Source: CG2-30-36-16 sp964372115 (GTDB lineage: Bacteria > Bacteroidota > Ignavibacteria > Ignavibacteriales > Ignavibacteriaceae). From it: 64,000 nt of DNA. Shown piece after piece: positions 16,808 to 25,617 of the stretch (its first letter is position 1; each line of letters begins with the position of its first letter). The stretch is from NCBI GenBank assembly GCA_964372115.1, contig CAYJPN010000018.1, forward strand, positions 1 to 64,000, read 5' to 3'. A program made the translations under genes and the position numbers. Below the pieces are notes generated by a model. That model was given only the letters and a program-made list of their open reading frames with translations. It had not been told where the DNA came from and ran no database searches.

Positions 16808-17059
16808 TTGAGTACAAAATTATTCGTCGGCTCACTGCCCTGGTCAGTTAATGACAGTTCGCTAAAATCAACATTTGAACAGCACGGAAGTGTTGTTTCC
16901 GCAAAAGTTATCATGGATAGAGACACAGGTAAATCCCGTGGTTTCGGATTTGTTGAAATGGGAAACATGGCAGATGCCATTAATGCAATTCGTGCATTAA
17001 ACGAGACAGAATTAAGCGGTAGAAATATTGTTGTAAGCCAAGCTAAAGAGCGCAGCTAA
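16808..17059 (+). CDS. RRM-type RNA-binding protein
   Basis: The 83-residue protein is a single RNA-recognition motif with RNP2 (KLFVGSLPW) and RNP1 (KSRGFGFVEM) intact. These are the aromatic and basic residues that stack on single-stranded RNA. Bacterial one-RRM proteins are RNA chaperones, often cold-induced. The start is TTG at 16808, with AAAGGT ending seven bases upstream. A strong terminator follows, so the gene is monocistronic. The 226-base spacer upstream may contain a long leader. Confidence 0.88.
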   Translation: MSTKLFVGSLPWSVNDSSLKSTFEQHGSVVSAKVIMDRDTGKSRGFGFVEMGNMADAINAIRALNETELSGRNIVVSQAKERS

Positions 17060-17099
17060 TATATTTTAACCCTGCTTAAACAGCAGAAGTTTGATTCGT

Positions 17100-17130
17100 A
17101 AGGCGCTAATTTTAACAGCGCCTTTTTTTT
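17100..17130 (+). terminator. Intrinsic terminator
   Basis: AAGGCGCT (17100-17107) pairs with AGCGCCTT (17117-17124), with eight T overlapping and following the stem (17123-17130). It ends the RRM transcript. Confidence 0.88.
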
Positions 17131-17248
17131 GCCCATACCGATTTGAACACCATTCTTTTTATTATGAAATTTTTAGAATAAGTTTGTCCTTCCGAATTTT
17201 ATACGTTTCCCTTTTTTATAACAATATCCGCAGCCGGAATACAAATAA

Positions 17249-18178
17249 ATGTACAAAGAGAACTTTAGAGCTTTTATAGCCTGGGTAACTGTCTCAATTA
17301 TATGGGGCACAACATATCTTGCAATACGAATTGGTGTTGAAGATTTACCGCCGTTACTGTTTGTCGGTTTAAGGTGGTTATCTGCGGGATTAATATTTGT
17401 TATATTTTTAAGGCTAAAAGGAAAGCAACTTCCCGCGCTGAAGGATATAAAACATATTGCTGTTGTAGGTATTGCTTTGCTCGGTCTTGGAAATGGTTTA
17501 GTTGTTATCGCCGAGCAATGGATTCCGAGCGGTCTAACTGCAATAATAATTACAACACTTCCATTCTGGATTGTTGTAATTGAATATTTTTTACCAACCG
17601 CTCCAAAAGCAAATAAGCATATAATCGTAGGTTTGCTGTTAGGCTTTGCGGGTATGGCAATAATATTCTGGAATGACATTGAAAAAATGTTTGAAACCCA
17701 ACACATTATCGGGATGATTAGTTTACTTGGCGCCATAATATTTTGGTCTGCGGGCAGTGTTTATTCAAAGTATAAAAAAGTAAACGTACACCCTTTGATG
17801 AACGCCGCTGTGCAGATGCTGATTGCGGGAACTTTGCAATTATTGTTGGGTCTTTTTCTCGGAGAACTCCCGTTATTCCATTTGCACGGCAACGGTTTTT
17901 GGGCATTAATCTATTTAATTATTGCCGGCTCTTTATTCGGTTACGGTTCTTATATTTACGCAATTGCGCATCTTCCGCTATCGTTTGTTTCCACGTATGC
18001 CTATATTAATCCGGTTATTGCCATATTCCTCGGCTGGTTTATACTCGGTGAAGAATTATCTCCCGCGATATTTATAGCGATGATTATCATTTTTGCAGGG
18101 GTTGCCATGGTGAGAAAAGGGAGTACAATAAAAACCCGCGTTAAAAGTAATATTCCCCCTGCAGATAAAGTGAATTAG
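17249..18178 (+). CDS. EamA-family (DMT) transporter
   Basis: The 309-residue integral membrane protein has ten predicted helices in two EamA repeats. The N-terminal repeat starts AWVTVSIIWGTTYLAIRIGV and the second starts at about residue 155 (IIGMISLLGAIIFWSAGSVY). Its closest look-alikes are YedA-type exporters of the drug/metabolite superfamily, which move amino acids or metabolites across the inner membrane. The substrate cannot be predicted. Its last 38 bases overlap the 3' end of the convergent barrel gene. Confidence 0.85.
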   Translation: MYKENFRAFIAWVTVSIIWGTTYLAIRIGVEDLPPLLFVGLRWLSAGLIFVIFLRLKGKQLPALKDIKHIAVVGIALLGLGNGLVVIAEQWIPSGLTAIIITTLPFWIVVIEYFLPTAPKANKHIIVGLLLGFAGMAIIFWNDIEKMFETQHIIGMISLLGAIIFWSAGSVYSKYKKVNVHPLMNAAVQMLIAGTLQLLLGLFLGELPLFHLHGNGFWALIYLIIAGSLFGYGSYIYAIAHLPLSFVSTYAYINPVIAIFLGWFILGEELSPAIFIAMIIIFAGVAMVRKGSTIKTRVKSNIPPADKVN

Positions 18179-19286
18179 GATAATACCAGTATTCTGTATA
18201 TTCGCTTCCATATGTAAGCTGAGCGCCGATATTTAAATAGAAATTATCACCAGCAGAGTAGGCTGATATCATCCCGATAAAACCACTGCCGTCATTCAAA
18301 TTTATATTGTCGGTAACACTTAAAGTAACCAAAGGTGAAAAAATATAGCTGGCGCTTACCACAATATAATTTCTACTTAAATTTAAAATTTGACCGTTCA
18401 ATAATCTTAAAAGTTCATAATAAATTTTATTAGTTTTGCCTTCGCCGTTATAGTGATATTCAATCATCGCGTAAAATTCAGGCGTAAACTGGTTGTCGGC
18501 ACCGAGAATAAATTTTATATATTTATCCGAGGCATCATTTTTATTTACTGAAATTATTCCTTCCCCGCGGACGCCGGCATTGAATAAATTCCCGGCAAAA
18601 TCTAAACCTCCGATAATTCTTTTATCAAAATAACCGCCGACAGCGGCAACATCAAACTCATTAAAATTGGTTCTGAATCTACAGCCAGCATTGCCTTCTT
18701 TATCTTTTAATGGATTATAAACAACTTCAAGATTTGTAAAATCGCCGAAATAATAATTAAGAAGTACTGCGTCCGCACCATCTTTTTCACTCTTGCTGTA
18801 GTTTGCAGGGTTAATAGGGTTGAACAGATCAGTCGGGTTCCAAACTCTTCCCGAGCCCCACGCAATTCGCTGTCTGCCGATAGTTATATTGCCCCAGTCA
18901 AATGCCTGCCTAAAAGAAAGTCTGTCGATGTAATGAGTAAGCTTAATGTTTTTTTCATTTAGAACGTTCCATCTCAAATTTGCAATCTGTCTGTTTATGT
19001 TAATAGTGTTAAATAAAAAATCACTGCTGCTTTTTGAATAGGTAAAATCTATTTCGTGCTCATAATTTATACGTGCGTTGCTCCATAAATTTATCTCCGG
19101 GCGAAGTCTTATTCGAGTAAGATTTATAAACATTTGTTTATCTCCGGTGGGAAAAAACGCCGGGCGGTCTTTGTCTAAAGCGAAAACAGGGAGATCAACA
19201 ACGTAACCGGATAATGAATAATCCAATTGGGCTAACACACTGTAGAAAGGAAAAAAAAGAACAAATAAAAAAAATTTTAACTTCAT
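18141..19286 (-). CDS. Outer-membrane barrel protein of an ABC export operon (DUF1302-like)
   Basis: The 381-residue product has a signal peptide (to SVLAQ) and amphipathic strands throughout, ending with an aromatic strand (LQGEYYF). The segment FDWGNITIGRQRIAWGSGRV followed by WNPTDLFNPINP is typical of DUF1302-like and related outer-membrane barrels. It is the last gene of a five-gene minus-strand operon and lies 2 bases beyond the ATPase gene. In comparable operons such barrels come with a LolA-like protein and a transporter, which suggests a step in moving a lipid or lipoprotein to the outer membrane. That role is inferred. Confidence 0.65.
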   Translation of the reverse strand: MKLKFFLFVLFFPFYSVLAQLDYSLSGYVVDLPVFALDKDRPAFFPTGDKQMFINLTRIRLRPEINLWSNARINYEHEIDFTYSKSSSDFLFNTININRQIANLRWNVLNEKNIKLTHYIDRLSFRQAFDWGNITIGRQRIAWGSGRVWNPTDLFNPINPANYSKSEKDGADAVLLNYYFGDFTNLEVVYNPLKDKEGNAGCRFRTNFNEFDVAAVGGYFDKRIIGGLDFAGNLFNAGVRGEGIISVNKNDASDKYIKFILGADNQFTPEFYAMIEYHYNGEGKTNKIYYELLRLLNGQILNLSRNYIVVSASYIFSPLVTLSVTDNINLNDGSGFIGMISAYSAGDNFYLNIGAQLTYGSEYTEYWYYPNSLYLQGEYYF

Positions 19287-19288
19287 GT

Positions 19289-19960
19289 TTAGTTTTGTAT
19301 TCTGCCATCTTTAAGTGTTACAAGAGTTTTAGCTCTATCAATAACCTGCTGGTCGTGTGATGAAAAAATAAATGTAATATTTTTTTCACTGTTCATTCTT
19401 TCCATCAAACTTAAAAGGTTATCGGCTGTTTTCGAATCGAGATTTGCCGTCGGTTCATCGGCAAGTACAATTGATGGATTGTTTACAATTGCACGGGTAA
19501 CAGCAACGCGCTGCTGTTGTCCGCCGCTCATTTCGTTCGGACGTTTGTTGGCGAGTTCTTTAATTCCAAGTTCTTCCATTAGGGCAAGAGCTTTTTCTTT
19601 TCTTTCTTTTTCGGGTACGTTCAACAGCATCATACTGAATTCAATATTTTCGAGCGCTGTTAAAACCGGTATTAGATTATAAGCTTGAAAAATAAACCCG
19701 ATTTTTTTTAATCGAAACTGCGACAATTCTGTTTTGCTCTTTGTAGTAATATCTTCATTTTCAAAAAATATTTTTCCTTTACTCGGTTTATCAAGCGCAC
19801 CGAGAAGGTTGAGTAATGTTGTTTTGCCTGAACCTGATGGACCCGCAATAGCCATATAATCTCCCTGGTTTACGGTTAAATCAATTCCCTTAAGCGCGTG
19901 TACGGGCACGCCGTTATCTTCATAAATTTTTTCTAAATTTTCTGCTCTTATTATTTCCAT
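19289..19960 (-). CDS. ABC transporter ATP-binding protein (LolD/MacB type)
   Basis: The 223-residue ATPase has Walker A GPSGSGKTTLLNLL, Q-loop FIFQAYNLIPVLTALEN, signature MSGGQQQRVAVTRAI and Walker B IVLADEPTANLDS, with the switch His in FIFSSHD. It is of the type that powers FtsX/LolE-like permeases, and two of these are directly upstream. I chose the ATG at 19960, just ahead of the conserved EIIRAENLEKIY. A GTG at 19972 is the other option. It should work as a dimer with both permeases to pull substrate from the inner membrane. Confidence 0.92.
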   Translation of the reverse strand: MEIIRAENLEKIYEDNGVPVHALKGIDLTVNQGDYMAIAGPSGSGKTTLLNLLGALDKPSKGKIFFENEDITTKSKTELSQFRLKKIGFIFQAYNLIPVLTALENIEFSMMLLNVPEKERKEKALALMEELGIKELANKRPNEMSGGQQQRVAVTRAIVNNPSIVLADEPTANLDSKTADNLLSLMERMNSEKNITFIFSSHDQQVIDRAKTLVTLKDGRIQN

Positions 19961-19977
19961 TATTTTATTCACTTATA

Positions 19978-21192
19978 TTAAACATAGTTTATTGCATATA
20001 CCGGTTCTAATTTTATTGCCCGGTATGCCGGGTATAATGCACCGATAACAGCTATAAACGGAATTAAAAAAATCATACTTATTACATTACCAATTGAAAT
20101 TACCGGATAAATAACCGCCCCGATTCCAAAAGACTCAAGACCCGCGGCAAACACGCTGAAGTTGATGCCGGAATATGAAAGCGGCAAATGAATTAATAGC
20201 CCCACAATTAAACCGGCAATTGTACCAATGACTCCAATTACAAAGGCTTCGAGAACTACCATTAAAAAAAGCCGCTTGTTTTTCATCCCAATTGCCATAA
20301 GCACGCCAAACTCATTTATTCTTTCAAACACAGACATCAGCATAGTATTTATAATACCGAAGATGAGTGCAAGCCCGATAATCAAATTAAATATGAACAT
20401 CGACTCTTGATAAATATCCATCGAAAATATTAGTGACGGGAGAAGATCTTTGTAGCTAAGCACTTCATATTCGTCGCCCATTTTTGTTTTAAGATTATTT
20501 TTTACCGCATCTACTTTTTTATAATCGGTGGTTATAATAGCAAACTCAACAGCTTTATCTCCAATACCAAGCATACTTTGCGCTGTTGACTGGGGAATAT
20601 AAATTGTTGATTTGTCAAACTCGGAGCTGAAGGTTTCAAAAATTCCGGCTATCCTAAAAACATCCGAGCCGATGCTGCCATCAGGCGTGTTTGCCATCGC
20701 AACAACTTTATCGCCAGGTTCAACATCAAGTTTGTCCGCAAGCTTTTTGCCAATCAGAACATCCCGTTTACCACCTCCGAAGTAATTCCCTTCAACAATA
20801 GAGGTTTTGATTTTCGAAACATTCGCTTCCTCATCGGGAATAACCCCGTATATATAAACTCCGGATGAACTGGATGCGCTGCTTAAAAGTCCGAATGTAA
20901 TAACACGTTTACTGTATGCCTTAATTTCAGGATTATTGATGAGCGCCGACTCAACTTTTTTACTGTCCGGTATCGTGTTTTTTATAATCTTATTATCGTT
21001 AAACCCTTTTTTATGAATTTGGATATGCGAAACATTTGAGCTTATCTGGTTCGTAAGCATCTGCTGCATCATCCCGTTTGAAAAGCCGTCAAAAAAAATG
21101 AGAGCTGCCATGCCTACAACAACCGAACCAAGCACAACAAGTGAGCGCCTTTTATTCCGCCAAATATTTCGCCACGCTAATTTCCAGAGCAT
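19978..21192 (-). CDS. FtsX/LolE-type ABC permease, second copy
   Basis: The 404-residue permease has an N-terminal anchor with WKLAWRNIWRNKRRSLVVL, one membrane helix, a large periplasmic MacB-PCD-like domain (residues about 45-265) and three C-terminal helices in the FtsX domain (ESMFIFNLIIGLALIFGIIN and on). It is a diverged sister of the next upstream permease (same N-terminal WRNIWRNKRRS). Two unequal permeases and one ATPase recall LolC and LolE of the lipoprotein release complex. Only 5 bases separate it from the ATPase start candidate at 19972. Confidence 0.87.
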   Translation of the reverse strand: MLWKLAWRNIWRNKRRSLVVLGSVVVGMAALIFFDGFSNGMMQQMLTNQISSNVSHIQIHKKGFNDNKIIKNTIPDSKKVESALINNPEIKAYSKRVITFGLLSSASSSSGVYIYGVIPDEEANVSKIKTSIVEGNYFGGGKRDVLIGKKLADKLDVEPGDKVVAMANTPDGSIGSDVFRIAGIFETFSSEFDKSTIYIPQSTAQSMLGIGDKAVEFAIITTDYKKVDAVKNNLKTKMGDEYEVLSYKDLLPSLIFSMDIYQESMFIFNLIIGLALIFGIINTMLMSVFERINEFGVLMAIGMKNKRLFLMVVLEAFVIGVIGTIAGLIVGLLIHLPLSYSGINFSVFAAGLESFGIGAVIYPVISIGNVISMIFLIPFIAVIGALYPAYRAIKLEPVYAINYV

Positions 21193-21202
21193 ATTTTTTC
21201 CG

Positions 21203-22432
21203 TTAAGTATGTCGTATTCCTTTTAATGGTTCCAGCATATATGTTTTGTAAGCCGGGTATAAACAGGAAACAATTGAAATAATTATTATCGATATCGATA
21301 CATTTATAAAAATCAGAACGTCAAGCGATGATTCAAGTCGCGGCACAAAATTGTATTCAGCATATATTTCGGCTAAGCCGCCGCCAAGAATTATCGGATT
21401 AAGAACAATGTAATAGTTGATGAGATACCCCGCTATATCGCCCGCTATTACTCCAAGCAGTGTAATAAATATTGTTTCTAAGTAAACCACTTTAACAAGA
21501 TTTACCTGCGGCATTCCGATTGCAAGAATAACACCGAACTCTCTAAATCTTTCCGTCACCGACATCAAAACAGTATTTAAAATACCAAAGGCAACAATGA
21601 TGATTAATATACCGAGAAAAAATATTCCGCTAACATTATCAAACTCCATCGACTGCTTTAACTCCGGCATTACTTCTTCCCACGTTAGAACTGCCAGTTC
21701 CGGTTCATCAACAACCGCCTTTACTTCATTGCGAACAATATTAGTTTCCGCAAGTGAAAAGATATTTATTGCAACTGCATTTACTTTCCTACCCATTCCA
21801 AGAAGCTGCTGAGCAGAGTTTAACCCCATAAACACTGCCATCGCGTCGAAAACATTATTGCCGAGTTTTACCGTCCCGACTATTTTGTACTTCATATTTC
21901 CTAAACTTCCGTCGTAACCTTGCGAAAGCAAAACTATATCATCACCGATTTTTGTTCCCAGGTTTTCGAGAAGTTTATATCCTACAACAATTTCGTTTGT
22001 TGTATCCGATGTAAAAAATTTCCCATCGTGCAGCTTATCGAAGATGGTTGTAACATTTTTTTCCATTTCGGGGTTAATACCAAATACGGCGGCGCCAAGT
22101 GAAACATCTTTAAAACTTACCAATCCATCGGCATTTATTCTTGGGGAATAGCCCTTAACATCATTTATATCTTTTAGTTTCCTTTCAAGTTTGTCATCAA
22201 AAATAAAAGTTTTATTTAACGATGGATTTTTTTGATACCCAACTTTTTGAATCTGCACATATCCGGGGAATGTTTCAATAACAGTTTTATAGTTAAGCGC
22301 ATAAGTGCCAAGCTGAATGCCCCGCATTGCTATCGCCATCAAACAAGCAAATGCAACCGCGGCAAGAGTTAAAATACTACGCCGTTTGTTTCGCCAGATG
22401 TTCCGCCATGCAAGTTTTATTAAAAGTTTCAC
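21203..22432 (-). CDS. FtsX/LolE-type ABC permease, first copy
   Basis: The 409-residue permease has the layout of its neighbour: LLIKLAWRNIWRNKRRSIL, one helix, a periplasmic domain (about 45-265) and an FtsX domain of three helices (FDNVSGIFFLGILIIIVAFG onward). The periplasmic part differs from that of the sister protein, so the two probably form a heterodimer. The gene begins 3 bases after the LolA-like gene. The operon position fits a LolCE-like pair that loads a LolA-like carrier. Confidence 0.87.
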   Translation of the reverse strand: MKLLIKLAWRNIWRNKRRSILTLAAVAFACLMAIAMRGIQLGTYALNYKTVIETFPGYVQIQKVGYQKNPSLNKTFIFDDKLERKLKDINDVKGYSPRINADGLVSFKDVSLGAAVFGINPEMEKNVTTIFDKLHDGKFFTSDTTNEIVVGYKLLENLGTKIGDDIVLLSQGYDGSLGNMKYKIVGTVKLGNNVFDAMAVFMGLNSAQQLLGMGRKVNAVAINIFSLAETNIVRNEVKAVVDEPELAVLTWEEVMPELKQSMEFDNVSGIFFLGILIIIVAFGILNTVLMSVTERFREFGVILAIGMPQVNLVKVVYLETIFITLLGVIAGDIAGYLINYYIVLNPIILGGGLAEIYAEYNFVPRLESSLDVLIFINVSISIIIISIVSCLYPAYKTYMLEPLKGIRHT

Positions 22433-22435
22433 AGG

Positions 22436-23176
22436 TTAATTTCCTCTTTCCAATTCTTGAAACGAAAACTTCCTATCGGGTATATTTACATTAAACCTCA
22501 TATCTTTTAGAGTAATAGTCGTCTGATGTCCTTCTTTAGTTTTGCTGTACATCGTCCACTCTCCGGGTAATGTTTTTCCGTGAAAATCTTTAATATCGGT
22601 GTAAGTCATATACCTCATCATCCCCCCCTTTTCGTCGTAATATTGAACAAGTGCAGGAAGGTAATCTGCTTTACGAACCCAATAATAAATTTTCCCCCAG
22701 ACAACAGGCGCATCGGGTTTTGGTATGAGTTCTATCTTCCATGTATTTTCTCCAGCAATTTTATCCTCGGCAATTATCCTGGTATCATAATCACGATTTA
22801 AATTAGATTCCCGCACAAGGTCATCATTTGTAAAATCGGAACCGTTCCACGATTGCAGCATCATTGACGGAGGAATTTTTATAGTTGTTTCCGTATTGCG
22901 GAGATAACTCCACATTTCATTTTTAAGTTTTAGGGTTTTGTTACCCGCTTCTTTTTTGGGCGCTTTTGTTACAATCAGGGCTTTGTCGTTTCCAACCCAC
23001 CAGCTTTCCATTTCGAGCGATCGGGAATAATCCGGAGTTTTTATCGTCATTACTATATCGGCGGTTGAAGTTTCTCCTTTTATTGCGTCCTCGGCTTTTT
23101 TTATTATCCCTCCGGCTGTCTGGCTAAAAACAAGTGAAGAGATGAAAACAACAGCAATTAATATTTTTTTATACAT
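22436..23176 (-). CDS. LolA-like outer-membrane lipoprotein-sorting protein
   Basis: The 246-residue periplasmic protein has a signal peptide (to LVFSQ) and the LolA/LolB-like half-barrel that holds acyl chains. Recognisable stretches are GGIIKKAEDAIKGETSTADI, WWVGNDKALIVTKAPKKEAG, a WSYL...PPSMM segment and MTYTDIKDFHGKTLPGEWTM. This longer form is the one annotated as an outer-membrane lipoprotein-sorting protein beside transporters, not the housekeeping LolA. It heads the operon, and its promoter faces the TetR gene across two operator-like dyads. Confidence 0.82.
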   Translation of the reverse strand: MYKKILIAVVFISSLVFSQTAGGIIKKAEDAIKGETSTADIVMTIKTPDYSRSLEMESWWVGNDKALIVTKAPKKEAGNKTLKLKNEMWSYLRNTETTIKIPPSMMLQSWNGSDFTNDDLVRESNLNRDYDTRIIAEDKIAGENTWKIELIPKPDAPVVWGKIYYWVRKADYLPALVQYYDEKGGMMRYMTYTDIKDFHGKTLPGEWTMYSKTKEGHQTTITLKDMRFNVNIPDRKFSFQELERGN

Positions 23177-23196
23177 ATTTTATCCGAACATTTAAG

Positions 23197-23214
23197 ATTG
23201 ACCAATCGTTCAGT
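23197..23214. promoter_or_regulatory. TetR operator-like dyad, copy 1
   Basis: ATTGACCAATCGTTCAGT matches the perfect dyad at 23306 at 13 of 18 positions and keeps the ATTGA...TTCA arms. It lies 20 bases before the LolA-like start, where a bound repressor would block transcription. Confidence 0.45.
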
Positions 23215-23305
23215 TAAAAACTATTACTTTTTTTTTAGATTGTCAAGTTTTTTATGATTAATGATAAATGTGCTTGATAATAATTTTACTTTTTATAAAT
23301 TTATG

Positions 23306-23323
23306 ATTGAACATTTATTCAAT
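23306..23323. promoter_or_regulatory. TetR operator-like dyad, copy 2
   Basis: ATTGAA-CATTTA-TTCAAT is a perfect six-base-arm inverted repeat 11 bases before the TetR start codon. With copy 1 it suggests that the regulator controls both itself and the export operon. Confidence 0.5.
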
Positions 23324-23334
23324 TAAAAACAACT

Positions 23335-23937
23335 ATGCCGCGAACCGAGAAACAAAATAAGGAAATTAGAGAAAAAGCGAGGACCGCAATTTTAAACAGC
23401 GCTTTGAAATTATTTTCCCGTAAGGGATATCACGGTACTACGATAAACGATATTGCCGCCGACGCAAAAATAAGCAAAGGGCTTACTTACAACTATTTCG
23501 AAAGCAAACAACAAATTGCCGAAGCTATTATTGACAGTTTGCGCGAACTCGGATCGTTGGTTGAAAATGAATTAAAAAAATCGAATGATCCATACGAGCA
23601 GTTAAAAATTTTGATAATAAGTACTTTCGATTTCCTTTCGCAAAATGAAGAATACTGGAGGATGTATATTTCTTTTACGCTGCAACAGGATATTTATGAA
23701 ATGACAAAAACCAGAGCGTCAAAGTTTTTTGAATTTTTATGGTTGGAAATTGAAAAGATATTTAAAAAAATCGGTTTTAAAAATTATGCTATTGAGTCAA
23801 GAATATTCGGCGCCGAATTAGACGGAATATGCCTTCATTACTTCATGGATAAGGAAAACTACCCCCTAAGAAAAGTGACCCGGTTTATGGTTACTAAATA
23901 CAGTAAAAAAAACCTCGATTTACTAAAAAACCAATAG
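23335..23937 (+). CDS. TetR/AcrR-family transcriptional regulator
   Basis: The 200-residue protein has the TetR N-terminal helix-turn-helix (residues about 12-60: ILNSALKLFSRKGYHGTTIN, DIAADAKISKGLTYNYFESK) and an all-helical ligand-binding and dimerisation region. It faces the export operon across a 158-base spacer with two matching dyads. It is therefore the probable local repressor, released when a lipid-like or toxic ligand binds. The ligand is unknown. Confidence 0.92.
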   Translation: MPRTEKQNKEIREKARTAILNSALKLFSRKGYHGTTINDIAADAKISKGLTYNYFESKQQIAEAIIDSLRELGSLVENELKKSNDPYEQLKILIISTFDFLSQNEEYWRMYISFTLQQDIYEMTKTRASKFFEFLWLEIEKIFKKIGFKNYAIESRIFGAELDGICLHYFMDKENYPLRKVTRFMVTKYSKKNLDLLKNQ

Positions 23938-24094
23938 CTTTAACTTTTTCTGTCTTCCTGGAATAAGTGTTTACTTAATAATGGCTTAAACCACCCCAAA
24001 AGTGTTTTTTGCGAAAAATAAATATATCGGAGATTTAATCTGGCTTTTATATATTAACACACAAAAATTGATAATTATTAACGAACGGAGAATT

Positions 24095-24817
24095 ATGCGT
24101 TTTATAAAAATTTCATTACTGCTTTTGGCAGCCGCTATAACTTTTACTGCATGTGAAAGTAAAAAACAGGAACAACCTGAGATGAACCAACCCCAGGCGC
24201 CAACTGTTGTAAAAGAAGGACACCAAGTAAAAGTTTTGGAAGCAACGAATGCTTCAAATTATACCTACTTAAGAGTTGAGGAAAATGGAAATGAATACTG
24301 GATGGCTGCTCCACAGATGGATGCCAAAGTTGGCATGACACTTTATTATACCGGTGGAATGGAAATGCCGAATTTTGAAAGTAAATCATTAAACAAAAAA
24401 TTCGACAAAATTTTATTCATCGATAAAGTTAGCACAACTCCGAACGAAGGCGTAATGGAATCGCCCCATGCACAAGGTCTTACCCTTGACAAAGCAGATG
24501 TAAAAGTTGAGCCTGTAAAAGGCGGAATAACAATTGCAGAATTATATTCTAAAAAAGACCAGCTCGAGGGAAAGATTGTTAAAGTTCGTGGAAAGGTTAC
24601 AAAATTTAATCCGGAAATTATGAATAAAAACTGGGTTCACCTACAGGATGGAACCGGCGATAAAGCCAACAATAATTTTGATATCATGGCTACCACCATG
24701 GGTCAAACCATAACAGGAGATGTTATTGTTGTAGAAGGTACTTTACGTTTGAAACAGGATTTTGGCTCCGGTTATTATTACGATGTGATGATTGAAAATG
24801 CAAAAATTCTAAAATAA
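24095..24817 (+). CDS. OB-fold lipoprotein
   Basis: The 240-residue product has a lipoprotein signal (lipobox FTAC) and two similar halves. The first (about 40-120) contains GHQVKVLEATNASNYTYLRV and ENGNEYWMAAPQMDAKVG. The second is an OB-fold like those called tRNA_anti-like or nucleic-acid-binding OB (about 150-240: GGITIAELYSKKDQLEGKIV, KVRGKVTKFN, WVHLQDGTGD). In exported proteins of this kind the OB-fold probably binds ligand or protein, not nucleic acid. GGAG at 24087-24090 fixes the ATG at 24095; the frame before it lacks a site. A clear terminator follows. Confidence 0.78.
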   Translation: MRFIKISLLLLAAAITFTACESKKQEQPEMNQPQAPTVVKEGHQVKVLEATNASNYTYLRVEENGNEYWMAAPQMDAKVGMTLYYTGGMEMPNFESKSLNKKFDKILFIDKVSTTPNEGVMESPHAQGLTLDKADVKVEPVKGGITIAELYSKKDQLEGKIVKVRGKVTKFNPEIMNKNWVHLQDGTGDKANNNFDIMATTMGQTITGDVIVVEGTLRLKQDFGSGYYYDVMIENAKILK

Positions 24818-24840
24818 TTTTTTAAAATTTTAACTATTAT

Positions 24841-24877
24841 AAAAGCGAAGCAGGCAAGTCCCGCTTCGCTTTTTTTA
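24841..24877 (+). terminator. Intrinsic terminator
   Basis: AAAAGCGAAGC (24841-24851) pairs with GCTTCGCTTTT (24863-24873) and runs into T. It sits between convergent genes and may also serve the minus strand. Confidence 0.85.
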
Positions 24878-24885
24878 TAGACTGA

Positions 24886-25452
24886 TTATTCCGTTTTATT
24901 GTTGTCAGCTTCTCTTTTTTCGAAGTGAAGCGAGATAGAGTTAATGCAGTACCGCTGGTTAGTCGGAGCTGGTCCATCATCAAAAACGTGCCCGAGATGG
25001 CTTCCGCATTTTGCGCATAAAACTTCGGTGCGAACCATTCCATAGCTTGTATCTTTTTTCAAAATTACTTTGTCGGATGATTCAACGTCCCAGAAACTTG
25101 GCCAACCGCAGCCGCTGTCGAATTTTTTATCAGACACAAATAATTCACTTCCGCATGCCGCACAATTGTAAACACCTGCTTCGGAAAAATTATCATACTT
25201 ACCGGTATATGCTCTTTCGGTTCCCTTTTCTCTTAAAACAGAATATTGCTCCGGTGTTAACTCTTTCTTCCATTCTTCATCGGATTTGATGATTTCAAAC
25301 ATGGTTTTGCCTGCGCCTTTGTCTTTCATCTTCTCTTTATTACTCATCATTTCACTCTCATTCATAGTTTTTTCCTCTTTAGAATTTTGACCAATACCAC
25401 AGCCTGTAAAAAACATGGTCGCTAAAATTATTATTACAAAAAACTTACTCAT
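24886..25452 (-). CDS. msrB: Peptide methionine-(R)-S-oxide reductase, exported lipoprotein form
   Basis: The 188-residue protein has a lipoprotein signal (MFFTGCG) and a charged linker, then a complete MsrB domain (about 55-185). The zinc is held by CAAC and CAKC pairs, the resolving region is DSGCGWPSFW, and the catalytic Cys is in NQRYCINSISLHF. It reduces methionine-R-sulfoxide in proteins. Its signal places it at the envelope, so it probably repairs periplasmic or outer-membrane proteins after oxidation. No MsrA gene is next to it. Confidence 0.93.
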   Translation of the reverse strand: MSKFFVIIILATMFFTGCGIGQNSKEEKTMNESEMMSNKEKMKDKGAGKTMFEIIKSDEEWKKELTPEQYSVLREKGTERAYTGKYDNFSEAGVYNCAACGSELFVSDKKFDSGCGWPSFWDVESSDKVILKKDTSYGMVRTEVLCAKCGSHLGHVFDDGPAPTNQRYCINSISLHFEKREADNNKTE

Positions 25453-25617
25453 ATCATTATATCCTTTTTAATTTAATATCTATATAAAATTAAATTATTA
25501 GACTTACAAAGTAGTCCCAAATTTTATAACATTTTTGTGATCAATTAGGTTCCGGATAAGACTTAAAAATAGACTATAAAGGCGAGATGATTTTGAAAAA
25601 AATTGATGAGGATTCTA

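Noticed and set aside
16627..16980. A 117-codon minus-strand frame over the RRM gene
   Set aside because: It overlaps the conserved RNP1 and RNP2 motifs on the other strand and the product resembles no family.
17173..17736. A 187-codon minus-strand frame within the EamA transporter
   Set aside because: The sense strand encodes a full transporter. The antisense product is low-complexity, as expected opposite hydrophobic helices.
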